DNA of 64,000 nucleotides, from assembly GCA_002946415.1 (NCBI GenBank), contig NJPS01000022.1:682001-746000 (forward strand), given 5' to 3'. Source of the DNA: Rutstroemia sp. NJR-2017a BVV2. Lineage: Eukaryota > Ascomycota > Leotiomycetes > Helotiales > Rutstroemiaceae. The position numbers and the translations under genes were made by a program. Of the stretch, positions 25,001 through 33,552 are shown one piece after another; positions within the stretch are counted from its first letter, which is position 1; the number at the start of each line of letters is the position of its first letter. Under the pieces are notes generated by a model. It had not been told where the DNA came from and searched no databases. It worked only from the letters and a program-made list of their open reading frames with translations.

Positions 25001-25559
25001 AGCAATTGTCAGACAAGGACCCGTCCTGTCTATAGAAAGGTTGTTGGGACACTGCCATACAAATATTTCCGGGGCCCTTCATTTGTGCCACCCTAGCTTA
25101 CAGCTCGTGGTTGGCCAATCCTCCGAATTACCTTTCCCTTTCTGCCGGGATCCAGCAATTGCTTCATATTTCCACACAGTATCTAACCCTACCGAACCAG
25201 CCACGATTGGATCCCTGTTTTCGCCTCCTCCACACGACGCGATTCACATAATTGACCAAAATCCCATTGTCAGTCTTCAATAATCCTTTGCCACTTGGAA
25301 TCGGATTCGACACAAGCCACAGCACGCTCCTAACCAGTTACGCATCGGCCCGGGTTTTAGAATTTGTAAGTTAACCACTCAGATCATGTCTTCTGGCTTT
25401 TAACTATCTTTGTGGATATAATTTGTTTTGATTCAATCCTCACCTTCTTTCTGCTCGTCTAGTCTTCAGGAGTGCTGCTATCCGAATCGTTTTTCACTCT
25501 CCCACTGATCTCGATTTCCTCTTGGTCATTCAAGGGACACTATCAGCTAAAAAGAACTC
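19019..25559. other. 6.5-kb gene-poor stretch
   Basis: The largest interval without a recognisable gene. Frames are at most about 100 codons, on both strands, without domains or splice continuity. Base composition does not look strongly AT-skewed by eye, so this is not an obvious RIP-degraded repeat block. The right portion from about 24300 is CT- and CA-rich (for example CCATCCACCATCCACCCC near 24345), probably the promoter and leader of the YTH gene. Confidence 0.45.
25366..25469 (+). other. Candidate 5' untranslated intron of the YTH gene
   Basis: GTAAGT at 25366 and a pyrimidine-rich TCTAGTCTTCAG acceptor ending at 25469, about 90 bp before the start codon, look like a leader intron. No coding constraint is available to confirm it. 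Confidence 0.35.
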
Positions 25560-27616
25560 ATGGGCGACTCTGCAGTTGTCGTGCCTGGGTCCCATGATGG
25601 CGGTCCTTTGAGTGGCTCACAAGTTCCGGCGCAGAATGTTTCGCAAAGTCTAGCAACTGACATTCAAGGAGACAACTCGAGAAGGGCGTCGAATAGGCCC
25701 CCCAATCTGATCAGTTCGTCGTCGAACTATACCCCAACTCAAGCGCAGAATCAATCTTCATCTCACGGAACGCCGGAGGCATTCAACATGACGAACCTCG
25801 GAGCAAATTTACCAGATATGTCTTACCAGAATTACGGGCAAAGATTTTCTCAGAACCCAGGCGCTCCGGCTTTCATGTACCAAATGCCGAATGCATCGCA
25901 GTATATGAACCACGGCATGATGAGTCCACCACCCACCGCTTCCTCGTACCCCGCGCCGTACCAAAACCAATACGCGCACATGTATACTACCAATCAACCA
26001 ATGCAAGCACAGAACATGCATATTCCCGCCAACAGCAACCAATTCTACGCCAATCAGAGCTACATGGGCCAGCAACAATCGCAATCAGTAGGTTCTCAAT
26101 ACTATGTGCAACCTGGAACATTCAGTCAGCAGAGTCAGATGTATATTGGAAATCAAATGGCAGGGCAATACCAGCCCCGTAGTAGCTTCTCTGGTGACGG
26201 CCGCTTTGCATTATCACAGCAGCGTAATGATGTTGTGGACGGTAGCATGGCAGGGCAGGGCGCAAGAACTAATAGCAACACTGGTAAGTTTTAGCTTCCC
26301 CTTACAATGTGCGGAGTTCTCGAAATATCCCAGCTAAACCCTTACAGCCTCGAGCCCGACGCAGTCATCCGTGGTCAGAGGGCCTCCGCGAAAGCCTCGT
26401 CAAAGTGGTATGTGTTGTCCGCTCTGAAACTCAGATGATTATTTACAATCAGTTTTACTAAATCTGGCAATGTCATAGGGCATGCTATTTGGATTGGAAA
26501 CCTACCGCCTCAAACTGATTTGATGAGTCTTGTCCTTCATGTTTGCAAAGAAACGCCCGGCCTCGAATCTCTCTTTTTGATCTCTAAAAGTAACTGCGCT
26601 TTCGCCAATTTCAAAGATGAGGCTGCTTGTGTTGCCGCTCAAGCAAAGATACATGATTCGAGATTTCAGACCGTTCGTTTGGTCAGTCGCCTTCGAAAGG
26701 CCTCTGTAGGGAGTGTTGGAGGTGTAGCTGTTCCAACGGGGCCTGCAGCTTTGACGCCACCACAGCCAGCACAGATACCTTCTCCAACATCCTCAGACGC
26801 CGGAAAAGCAACAGAGGCGTCAGACGGCAAAGGCCAAGATGATGCGAACCCGGCTTCGATTTCTAAAGATAAATTTTTTGTGGTAAAAAGTCTTACAGTG
26901 GAGGATCTTGAACTAAGTGTACGAAATGGAATATGGGCGACACAAACGCATAATGAGGAAGCACTGAACAAAGCCTACCAAGTTAGTATCACTAACCTCA
27001 ACTTTAGACAGAGAGACTAACAAAATGCCAGACTGCAGACAATGTGTATTTGATATTTTCTGCTAATAAATCCGGTGAATATTTCGGATATGCTCGTATG
27101 ATCTCTCCTATCAACGAAGATCCCGCAGCAGCAATCGAATTTGCACCAAAAGCGCAAACCGTCGAGGATCCTGACCTCCCGAAGGCAATTCCTACACCTG
27201 CAACAGAATTCACACCTAAAGGTCGAATCATTGATGATTCTGCGCGAGGAACCATATTCTGGGAGGTTGAAAGAGATGATGTTGATGGAGCTGAGGATGA
27301 AGATGAAGCACGGAGTAGTAAGAGCGAACAGGATTCCGAGACTACATCGAAAGCTTGGGGCAAACCTTTCAAAGTCGAGTGGGTTTCCACAACACGATTG
27401 CCGTTTTACCGAACACGTGGATTACGGAACCCATGGAATTCAAACCGCGAAGTAAAGATCGCGAGAGATGGTACGGAGCTGGAAACGTCAATTGGAAAGA
27501 GATTAATCGGACTTTTCCATCGATTACCGAGTCCTGTTGCGCCGTCTATACCCCAAATGCAAGGAATGCCTGTGCCAATGATGGGTGGCTATCCGCAAAT
27601 GCGTCCCTATGCTTGA
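25560..27616 (+). CDS. RRM-YTH RNA-binding protein, likely m6A reader
   Basis: Exons 25560-26283, 26348-26407, 26479-26981 and 27032-27616; 623 residues. Residues 1-240 are disordered and rich in Gln, Asn, Met, Tyr and Ser (prion-like). An RRM-like domain spans about 262-337 (HAIWIGNLPPQTDL, CAFANFKDEAACVAAQAKI). A YTH domain starts near 391 (KFFVVKSLTVEDLELSV, GIWATQ with Trp414), continues with NVYLIFSANKSGEYFGYARM and ends with FKVEWVSTTRLPF (Trp546), LRNPWNSNREVKIARDG. Trp414 and Trp546 sit where YTH proteins place aromatic-cage residues that grip N6-methyladenosine. An acidic insertion of about 80 residues (456-538) splits the YTH fold. Likely role: binding methylated or specific mRNAs; target and methyltransferase are not evident here. 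Confidence 0.9.
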
Positions 27617-29600
27617 TGAAGTTATGGCCATTACAGATCTCTTATCACTTGTTACCTACCGACCCCACGCGATATGTCTCGTCTTCTCTCATGAGCTGCG
27701 GGATGCCTTTCGCGCAACCAAACATGAAAAAAAGCCGGTGACGATTCACGACTCATGATGATAAAGTGTATGGATCGGGCATTTGAAGGCATTGGTCGTT
27801 GAGCGAGCGTGTCTTGGGGGGATTCATATATTTGCACTGGCATGCTGGGACATGCCTCTCTCATAGTATCATTTAGAAGCCTTCAAAATCTACGATAATG
27901 CATATTGGAATCGATTACGTCCTCATTACTGTCTCCCTCCCTCCTGGCTATGTGCAGAGCTTGTGTTATCTGTCCGATTTTATGCCGGCGGTGTCAGGGG
28001 CTCTTTTCAATTGCCCAACATCTACCGGTTCTCATCGCCTCCAGGAACAATAATATGCCAGTAAAAGTCTAACATCTATTATAAACCTTAATATACAACT
28101 GCCGCGCGGAGCGGGCCTTCATGGTAAACCCCGTCTAAAACACGCGCACAAAATTTGGAATTTTGCGATCAACAAAAGGGTTGACAGCAAATGGTCCTTA
28201 GCTTTACCCTAAAAGTCCTAAAAAAATTTTCAATGATGTAAGCGGCGTCCTACCCCTACGCTCGCCTATTTTGTCGTTCGATTGTGGGACGGAAGGGGTC
28301 CCCGCTGCTTGGCGGTTATGTGTGTGTGTATGCTTTTGTCAGTGAATGTATGTGTGGGAGGGGGAGATCTCGTGCCAGTACGAAATGTGTATCTATGATT
28401 GGAGAAAAAGGGATTTTTATGTGTTGGATGCATGATAGTTTGGAGTTATGAGTAAGAGATGTCAAACTAACCCATCACGGGTCTCGAGAATGATGCTGAA
28501 GGATTGCGTTAGATAGCATCGCTGTTCTACTTCTGTTTATGGAACCAGGAATCTAGCCAGCTGCCGATAGGTAATAGCGATTTGTTTAGGCAAAAATCGA
28601 CAGCACTGTATCCGTTAAATTCTGAGAGATGTCAATCAAGATACAGACAGGGCAGCGAATCACAGACCGCGGATTACAGTGGAAAATCCAGCGAATCATA
28701 CGGAGCGCGGCGATGTATGCTTGTGGCGAATGTGACGGGTGTGGCTGTGCACTGTGCTGTGGCTGATAGCTGATTCTGCAGCGAAGATCTCTGGGAAATA
28801 GATTGCATTGCAGGCATAAGAATTACCACTTTTGGTTGAGTTGCGTATGTTACTGTTTTTGGTTGAGGAAGGCTGGATCCGAGGTGAGGTGATTGAAACT
28901 GAGCTGGGGATTCGCAAAGGGAGTTACTGGCTCGGGTTTAGTTTTTTAGTGGTGATGTATATATAGATGTGGGTGATCGCTAGAACTAGGATTCAGCTGC
29001 GCTGCGCAAAAAGAAGCAGACGGAAAAAGAAGTCATGGAGTCTCGGATTTTAGAGATGATCTACGGTATGGGGTGGCACAGGTACAGTACAGTACAGGGA
29101 GGTATTCGGTGTCAATGAGATATGCCTTGGCGCGCTTGTCTCTGCACACAAAGTACAGTACAGTGCAGGAACAGTGGTAGGCAACTGCATGATTTTGTGG
29201 AGTTGACATTTCCAAGAATAGTTCGCAAGATGCTTAGAAGCACAAGCTCGGTAGATGCATAGACTCGGCAGTTATGGTAATTGTTGTTCACATGTGCACA
29301 GTAAAGGAGAAGTTGATCGTAATTTGTAACTACTTTTTGATTGAATTTTTAGCTACATGAACTGCAGTGATTGCAACAATTGAGCCACTAGCAAAAGTAC
29401 TGAAATTGACCCCTCCTCGAAGAATGCCCTCCACCACTCTGCTCTCGTATTATTCCCCCACTGCAATTAACTATTGTAAACCGAAAACCAACTCATCGCC
29501 TGCAAAGACCAATGCTAATGAACACCAAAGACTCCGTTTTTCATCATTTCGTAATCGTGAAATCGCTCATGAGAGATAAGGTAGGTCGACCGAAGGTGAT
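27617..29600. other. 2-kb intergenic region, YTH gene / HSP30
   Basis: Convergent interval. It contains GT-rich runs near 28320 and short GTACA repeats near 29080-29175. No convincing gene; frames are under 75 codons. Confidence 0.5.
29080..29173 (+). repeat. Two clusters of the pentamer GTACA
   Basis: GGTACAGTACAGTACAGG near 29081-29098 and GTACAGTACAGTGCAGG near 29153-29169 are short tandem copies of the same pentamer, 55-70 bp apart. Significance unknown. Confidence 0.6.
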
Positions 29601-30332
29601 TTAATGGATGGTGATCTTGCGGCTCTCCTGCTTCTTAGCCTTAGGGACAATGATGCTAAGGATGCCGTTCTTCATGGAAGCCTTGACGTTGTCTTGGTCG
29701 ACGCGAACAGGGAAGCTGAAGGATCGAGAGAATTCGCCGACGCTGCGCTCAGAGACCCAGAACTTGGCTTGGGGCTCCTCATGCTTCTTTTGAGGTTGGG
29801 CTTTGGTGACTCGTTGCTCCTTGTTCTCGGCTCCGTCTTCACCGGCGTCTTCAACGGTTGGTTGGTGAGCCTTGTCCTTGTGTTCGCCTTCACCGTTCTC
29901 GGTTATGGCACCGCTGGATTTGGCACCCTCGATGGATGGAGGAGTACCGGAGGTATAGGAGCGCTCGGTGCGGCCGCGGATGTTGAGGGTTTGATCGTCG
30001 ATGAATTCGATTTCGACATCCTTTTGTTCGATGCCTGGAAGTTCACCGTGGAGTTCGTAGGTTTCGCCGAGTTCCTTGACATCGAAGCGAGGGGTGAATG
30101 ACTTCAAGGAGTTGCGGTTGTTGGTTCGACTACCATTGTTGCGACCGCTGCTGTATTGATCGAAGTCATCGAGCAGACGGAAGAGTGGGTGGAAGGAGGA
30201 GTTGGAGGAGTCGTCGGAAAGGTGGTATCGTGGGAAGAAAGCCATTTTGCGTGTTGTTGTTTGTGGTTTGATAACTCGCTTTAGAGAAGTTGAGATTGGA
30301 AGTTTTCTTGTTGCTAGTCTGAGTGATTGCAT
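29601..30332 (-). CDS. HSP30: Hsp20-family small heat-shock protein (30-kDa type)
   Basis: Intronless, 243 residues from the first ATG, or 214 from the ATG at 30245 (MAFFPRYHLSDDSS), where fungal Hsp30 proteins normally begin. The alpha-crystallin domain is visible in two halves: FDVKELGETYELHGELPGIE with VEIEFIDDQTLNIRGRTERSY, then KFWVSERSVGEFSRSFSFPVRVDQDNVKASMKNGILSIIVPK. A charged linker of about 75 residues (KSSGAITENGEGEHKDKAHQ...) separates them, typical of the filamentous-fungal Hsp30 group. The chaperone holds unfolding proteins during heat stress. The extra 29-residue N-terminus is rich in Arg, Lys, Ser and Thr with no acidic residue, like a mitochondrial leader. Heat-shock elements and a TATA box lie upstream. 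Confidence 0.93.
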   Translation of the reverse strand: MQSLRLATRKLPISTSLKRVIKPQTTTRKMAFFPRYHLSDDSSNSSFHPLFRLLDDFDQYSSGRNNGSRTNNRNSLKSFTPRFDVKELGETYELHGELPGIEQKDVEIEFIDDQTLNIRGRTERSYTSGTPPSIEGAKSSGAITENGEGEHKDKAHQPTVEDAGEDGAENKEQRVTKAQPQKKHEEPQAKFWVSERSVGEFSRSFSFPVRVDQDNVKASMKNGILSIIVPKAKKQESRKITIH

Positions 30333-30398
30333 GAAGTGTTTTGCTGATTGTTGTTCTGATGATGAAAGAAGGGAGGATAGGAAAGCCAGAGAGCTGTC

Positions 30399-30414
30399 TT
30401 TAAATATTCATTGG
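30399..30414 (-). promoter_or_regulatory. HSP30 TATA box and adjacent CCAAT box
   Basis: On the minus strand TATTTAAA (30399-30406) lies about 67 bp before the first ATG, immediately preceded by CCAAT (30410-30414). Position and strand suit HSP30. Confidence 0.65.
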
Positions 30415-30458
30415 ACCAGATTCTAGCAGCTCATGGAAAACAGTATCGCGTGATGAAA

Positions 30459-30473
30459 GGAATATTCAGGAAG
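30459..30473. promoter_or_regulatory. Heat-shock element, proximal
   Basis: GGAATATTCAGGAAG contains three perfectly spaced, alternating units (GAA-TTC-GAA with 2-bp gaps), the consensus bound by trimeric Hsf1. It is about 128 bp upstream of the HSP30 ATG. Confidence 0.8.
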
Positions 30474-30594
30474 CATCATGAAACCACTAAATCCCATTCC
30501 GTTACCATAGAAAGAAAAGAACGTGAAGCCACTTGAGGTATGCGTACATCAACTAGATGTTGCACGCGAATGCTCGTGGATGCGAGAGGCCACT

Positions 30595-30604
30595 AGAATC
30601 TTCT
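30595..30604. promoter_or_regulatory. Heat-shock element half (two units)
   Basis: AGAATCTTCT contains one inverted GAA/TTC pair with a 2-bp gap. It is weaker than the three-unit sites on either side. Confidence 0.45.
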
Positions 30605-30744
30605 ATAACGACACACCTTTCTTTCTAATCTCTAAGTGAGGGGTTATGGGAACACAATTACATCAAAGCTCTCAGCTGCAATTGAAATCACGCCACTTGT
30701 TGCGCCAGATTCTCATTCTCACAAGCTCCATCTTCACATGATGG

Positions 30745-30759
30745 ATTCTCGAAACTTCG
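30745..30759. promoter_or_regulatory. Heat-shock element, distal
   Basis: ATTCTCGAAACTTCG has TTC-GAA-TTC units with exact 2-bp gaps, a second perfect three-unit Hsf1 site about 413 bp upstream of HSP30. It is also about 290 bp upstream of the HAD phosphatase start, so it could act on both divergent genes. Confidence 0.7.
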
Positions 30760-31044
30760 TCGTCGCAATAAACAGTTGGAGAGAGAGGTGGTGGTCGGAT
30801 ATTTTGGGTTGAGCTTACATCATTAAGCGGAGAAGCGTCATGCCAAATAAAGTATAGCTTAGCTTTGGCTGCATGGAGTTAGCTTTCTATCTTATCTGAT
30901 CGATGCAAGAATCGAACAAATAACATAACACCTCAATCTTTCAAGAGCAGTCCTGTCCATATTGGTGACTTGATTTGATGGACGTTTTTGGCGACATGCG
31001 AATTTTTATAATCCCGATCCTAATAAGTTAATTGCGCTATTTCC

Positions 31045-31989
31045 ATGCCGAACGTTTGGAGCACGGACACAAATACAATGATTTCCATCCCTCCAACACA
31101 AGACCATTCGTGCTTCATCTTAGATTTTGATGGCACCATTACTACGAAAGATACCATAGACGTTGTTATGAATGTCGGGATAACCCATCAGAAAGATAAT
31201 GGGCAAGATTACACCACTACTGTTGAAGATATTGTAGAGAAGTATACGAAAGACTATTCGTCACACATTGAGAAATACCAGCCCAGAAAAGAGGAAAGGA
31301 AGACACTAGAACAAGAGGTTGCATACCAGAGAAATCTCAAGGACGTAGAGCACAGAAGTTTCGATCGTGTCAGCACATCGGGAATTTTTAGAGGGATCAG
31401 TGAGGCGGGATGGGAAAAAGCTGGTAGAAACGCAGTTCGAGCAGGGAATGTGTCAATCCGGAATGGCTTCAAAGCGTTTGTGGAGTTAATCGAGGCTTCG
31501 AAGTGCAGGTGGGCAGTTGTTTCTGTCAATTTCTCGAGATCGTTCATTATGGGAGTGCTGCAGGAAGCCTTGGAACGAGAGAGTCTAGATGTGTCGATAC
31601 TGTCAAATTCCCCGGGTATCGATGGAATTCTGAAAGGGCCCAGTTTCGTGGATGTAGATAGCACATCTGAACGTGCTGTCATGGCAACTTCGGATGAAAA
31701 GCTAAATGCCTTGGAGTATCTGCTCAACCAACTGAAGCTCCCGTCGTCTCAGACTGTATTCTACTTTGGCGATTCGGGAACCGATATCGAGTGTCTAACT
31801 CGCAATGATACGAACGGCGTTGTTGTTTCAGACGACGGCGAGAGCAGTCTCATGAGGACCCTTAGCAAAATTGAGCGACGACCTGAGTCCATTAATAAAA
31901 TGCATGCAAAAGAAAGTGATGAGAGAGTGGCAATATATTGGACACGGGACTTTGAGGAATTTGGGAACATATGGCCCAACATATTGTGA
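31045..31989 (+). CDS. HAD-superfamily phosphatase (phosphoserine-phosphatase-like)
   Basis: Intronless, 314 residues (303 if the ATG at 31078, MISIPPTQDHS, is used). The nucleophile motif DFDGTITTKDTID (Asp27 and Asp29) and the late metal-binding motif YFGDSGTDIECL are classic HAD subfamily I signatures. WAVVSVNFSRSFIMG in between resembles the motif II region. Fungal relatives include yeast YNL010W-type phosphatases and the MTNX/phosphoserine phosphatase group; the substrate cannot be read from the sequence. Cytosolic, no signal peptide. It is convergent with PRE7 and divergent from HSP30. Confidence 0.85.
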   Translation: MPNVWSTDTNTMISIPPTQDHSCFILDFDGTITTKDTIDVVMNVGITHQKDNGQDYTTTVEDIVEKYTKDYSSHIEKYQPRKEERKTLEQEVAYQRNLKDVEHRSFDRVSTSGIFRGISEAGWEKAGRNAVRAGNVSIRNGFKAFVELIEASKCRWAVVSVNFSRSFIMGVLQEALERESLDVSILSNSPGIDGILKGPSFVDVDSTSERAVMATSDEKLNALEYLLNQLKLPSSQTVFYFGDSGTDIECLTRNDTNGVVVSDDGESSLMRTLSKIERRPESINKMHAKESDERVAIYWTRDFEEFGNIWPNIL

Positions 31990-32418
31990 GCGGAGCACCC
32001 TAGGCCGAACGAAATACAAAATAGCAGAATTTTGTTCTAAAGGTGGAGGGCTTCCCCAGGAAAGGTACCATGAAGGTGGCTAGGGGAAAGCGGGCGAACT
32101 GATGCTTCGTCGCTACAGCTTTGTAGAGGAAGTTTGACAGCCACTTGCGTTTCGATAGATCCTCTCTCTGTTCGAAGAAGAGCATGGCAAGACGAATCGG
32201 GAGTCACTTCAGGCTTTCCAATAGCGGCTCCCACACCCGTGAAGGAATCAGATGCCACCGCTACGCTAATTTTTTGCAGCACCTTCTTGCTGTTGATGAA
32301 TATAAAATCATAGCAAATTCATAAATTCCGAAGTGGGTCTCGTAATGGCAGCCGCTCGAAGATGCTACATGCCTTGCTAGTAATACAAATCAACATCTCT
32401 GCCCACGATATGTGTTTC
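31990..32418. other. Convergent 3' region, HAD phosphatase / PRE7
   Basis: 429 bp between convergent stop codons with no recognised gene. Confidence 0.6.
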
Positions 32419-33273
32419 TTAGTCTCTCTTCAGTGGCTTGTAGATCTCCTCAATCCCATCCTTTGTGATGATCAACATCTGTAGACCGTCACCAACCTCA
32501 ATATGTCTCTCCACCGCACTGTCAAAAGCGTCTTTGACCAAGTCTTCTACCTCACTTCTAGGTAAAGGTGTCTTCTCTCTTTCAGCTAACGCATGTCCCT
32601 CTCCACTTCCTGGCATATATTGATTCTTGAAGTTGACTTGATTGTCCAAGAAGGGCATAATCAAGCTTGCAGCAGCACCAGCAGCTCTGCATTGCTCTCG
32701 CTCATAACTTCCAACAGGGTCGTAGCTGTAAATAGCTCCTTTGCCCTCCTCGTCCAAACCACCAAGAATCGCTGTAACGTAGTATGGGAAAAAGCGCTTG
32801 CCGTAGAGTATGGTAGATAATCGCTGAGCACATGCCTTTACGCTCATAGGCTTTCCGTGCTGGTATCGGTACATCTTAACAATTGCGTCAAGGCGTTCTT
32901 TTAGCGCATGGCCATCTGCAGCGAAACCAACAACTGAGAGAACAATGGTGGCATCATCTTGAGACGCAGTTGTTCCGCCAATCTTGAAAACCTTTGGTTC
33001 GTAGCGGGTGTTGATATTGTAGCCAGATGTGGAACGGGTGTCGCCGGCGATAATTGTGAAATCGTTACCAGAGATCGCTAGTGTAGATCCGCCGTTATCG
33101 GTATACCTGTAGAACACAACGGTTAATATAGCGGATCAATAGGTAAGATGGATAGAGGGCCCATACGGGTAGAAACCATGTTGCTTTGTGCCAGCGGATG
33201 CGGTTGTTGGAGCTTGGTTGAAGGAGTAATTCGGGCCATTCATGAGGGGGTTTTGACTGAACATTGCCGCCAT
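32419..33273 (-). CDS. PRE7: 20S proteasome subunit beta type-6
   Basis: Exons 33167-33273 and 32419-33106, with a 60-nt intron, give 264 residues. After a 36-residue N-terminal extension the chain runs FYPYTDNGGSTLAISGNDF, TIIAGDTRSTSGYNINTR, KVFKIG, YGKRFFPYYVTAILGGLDEEGKGAIYSYDPVGSYER and EVEDLVKDAFDSAVERHIEVGDGLQ, matching Pre7 (beta6), a structural, non-catalytic beta-ring subunit. It lacks the Thr-Thr start of active beta subunits. Stop at 32419. It shares a 279-bp divergent promoter with STT4. Confidence 0.96.
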
Positions 33274-33552
33274 CTTTGCTATCGTAATTGGATAAATTTC
33301 TTGTTAATTCGGAGTTGCTGCAGGTGAAAATTTGGTTGTGTGTTGGTGGGCTTTGAGGTTTAGAGATGTCTTCTTGCTAGATGTCGCGTCTACCTTCAGC
33401 CTGACAGTCAACACTAGCGCCAAATTTACGACATGGGTAGCTCAGTACGGGGTAGTTGTCGCACATGTCAATTTGTTAAGCCAGAATAACAACAATTTCG
33501 AGAACTCAATGAGTTTAGAATGAAAATCTGAAGAAGATTCAGCACAAATGAA
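33274..33552. promoter_or_regulatory. Shared divergent promoter, PRE7 / STT4
   Basis: 279 bp between the start codon of PRE7 and the proposed start of STT4. I see no clear Rpn4-type proteasome element. The arrangement itself suggests a bidirectional promoter. Confidence 0.45.

Noticed and set aside
25366..25559. Upstream coding exon for the YTH gene
   Set aside because: No in-frame ATG that continues into MGDSAVVV; treated as a possible leader intron only.
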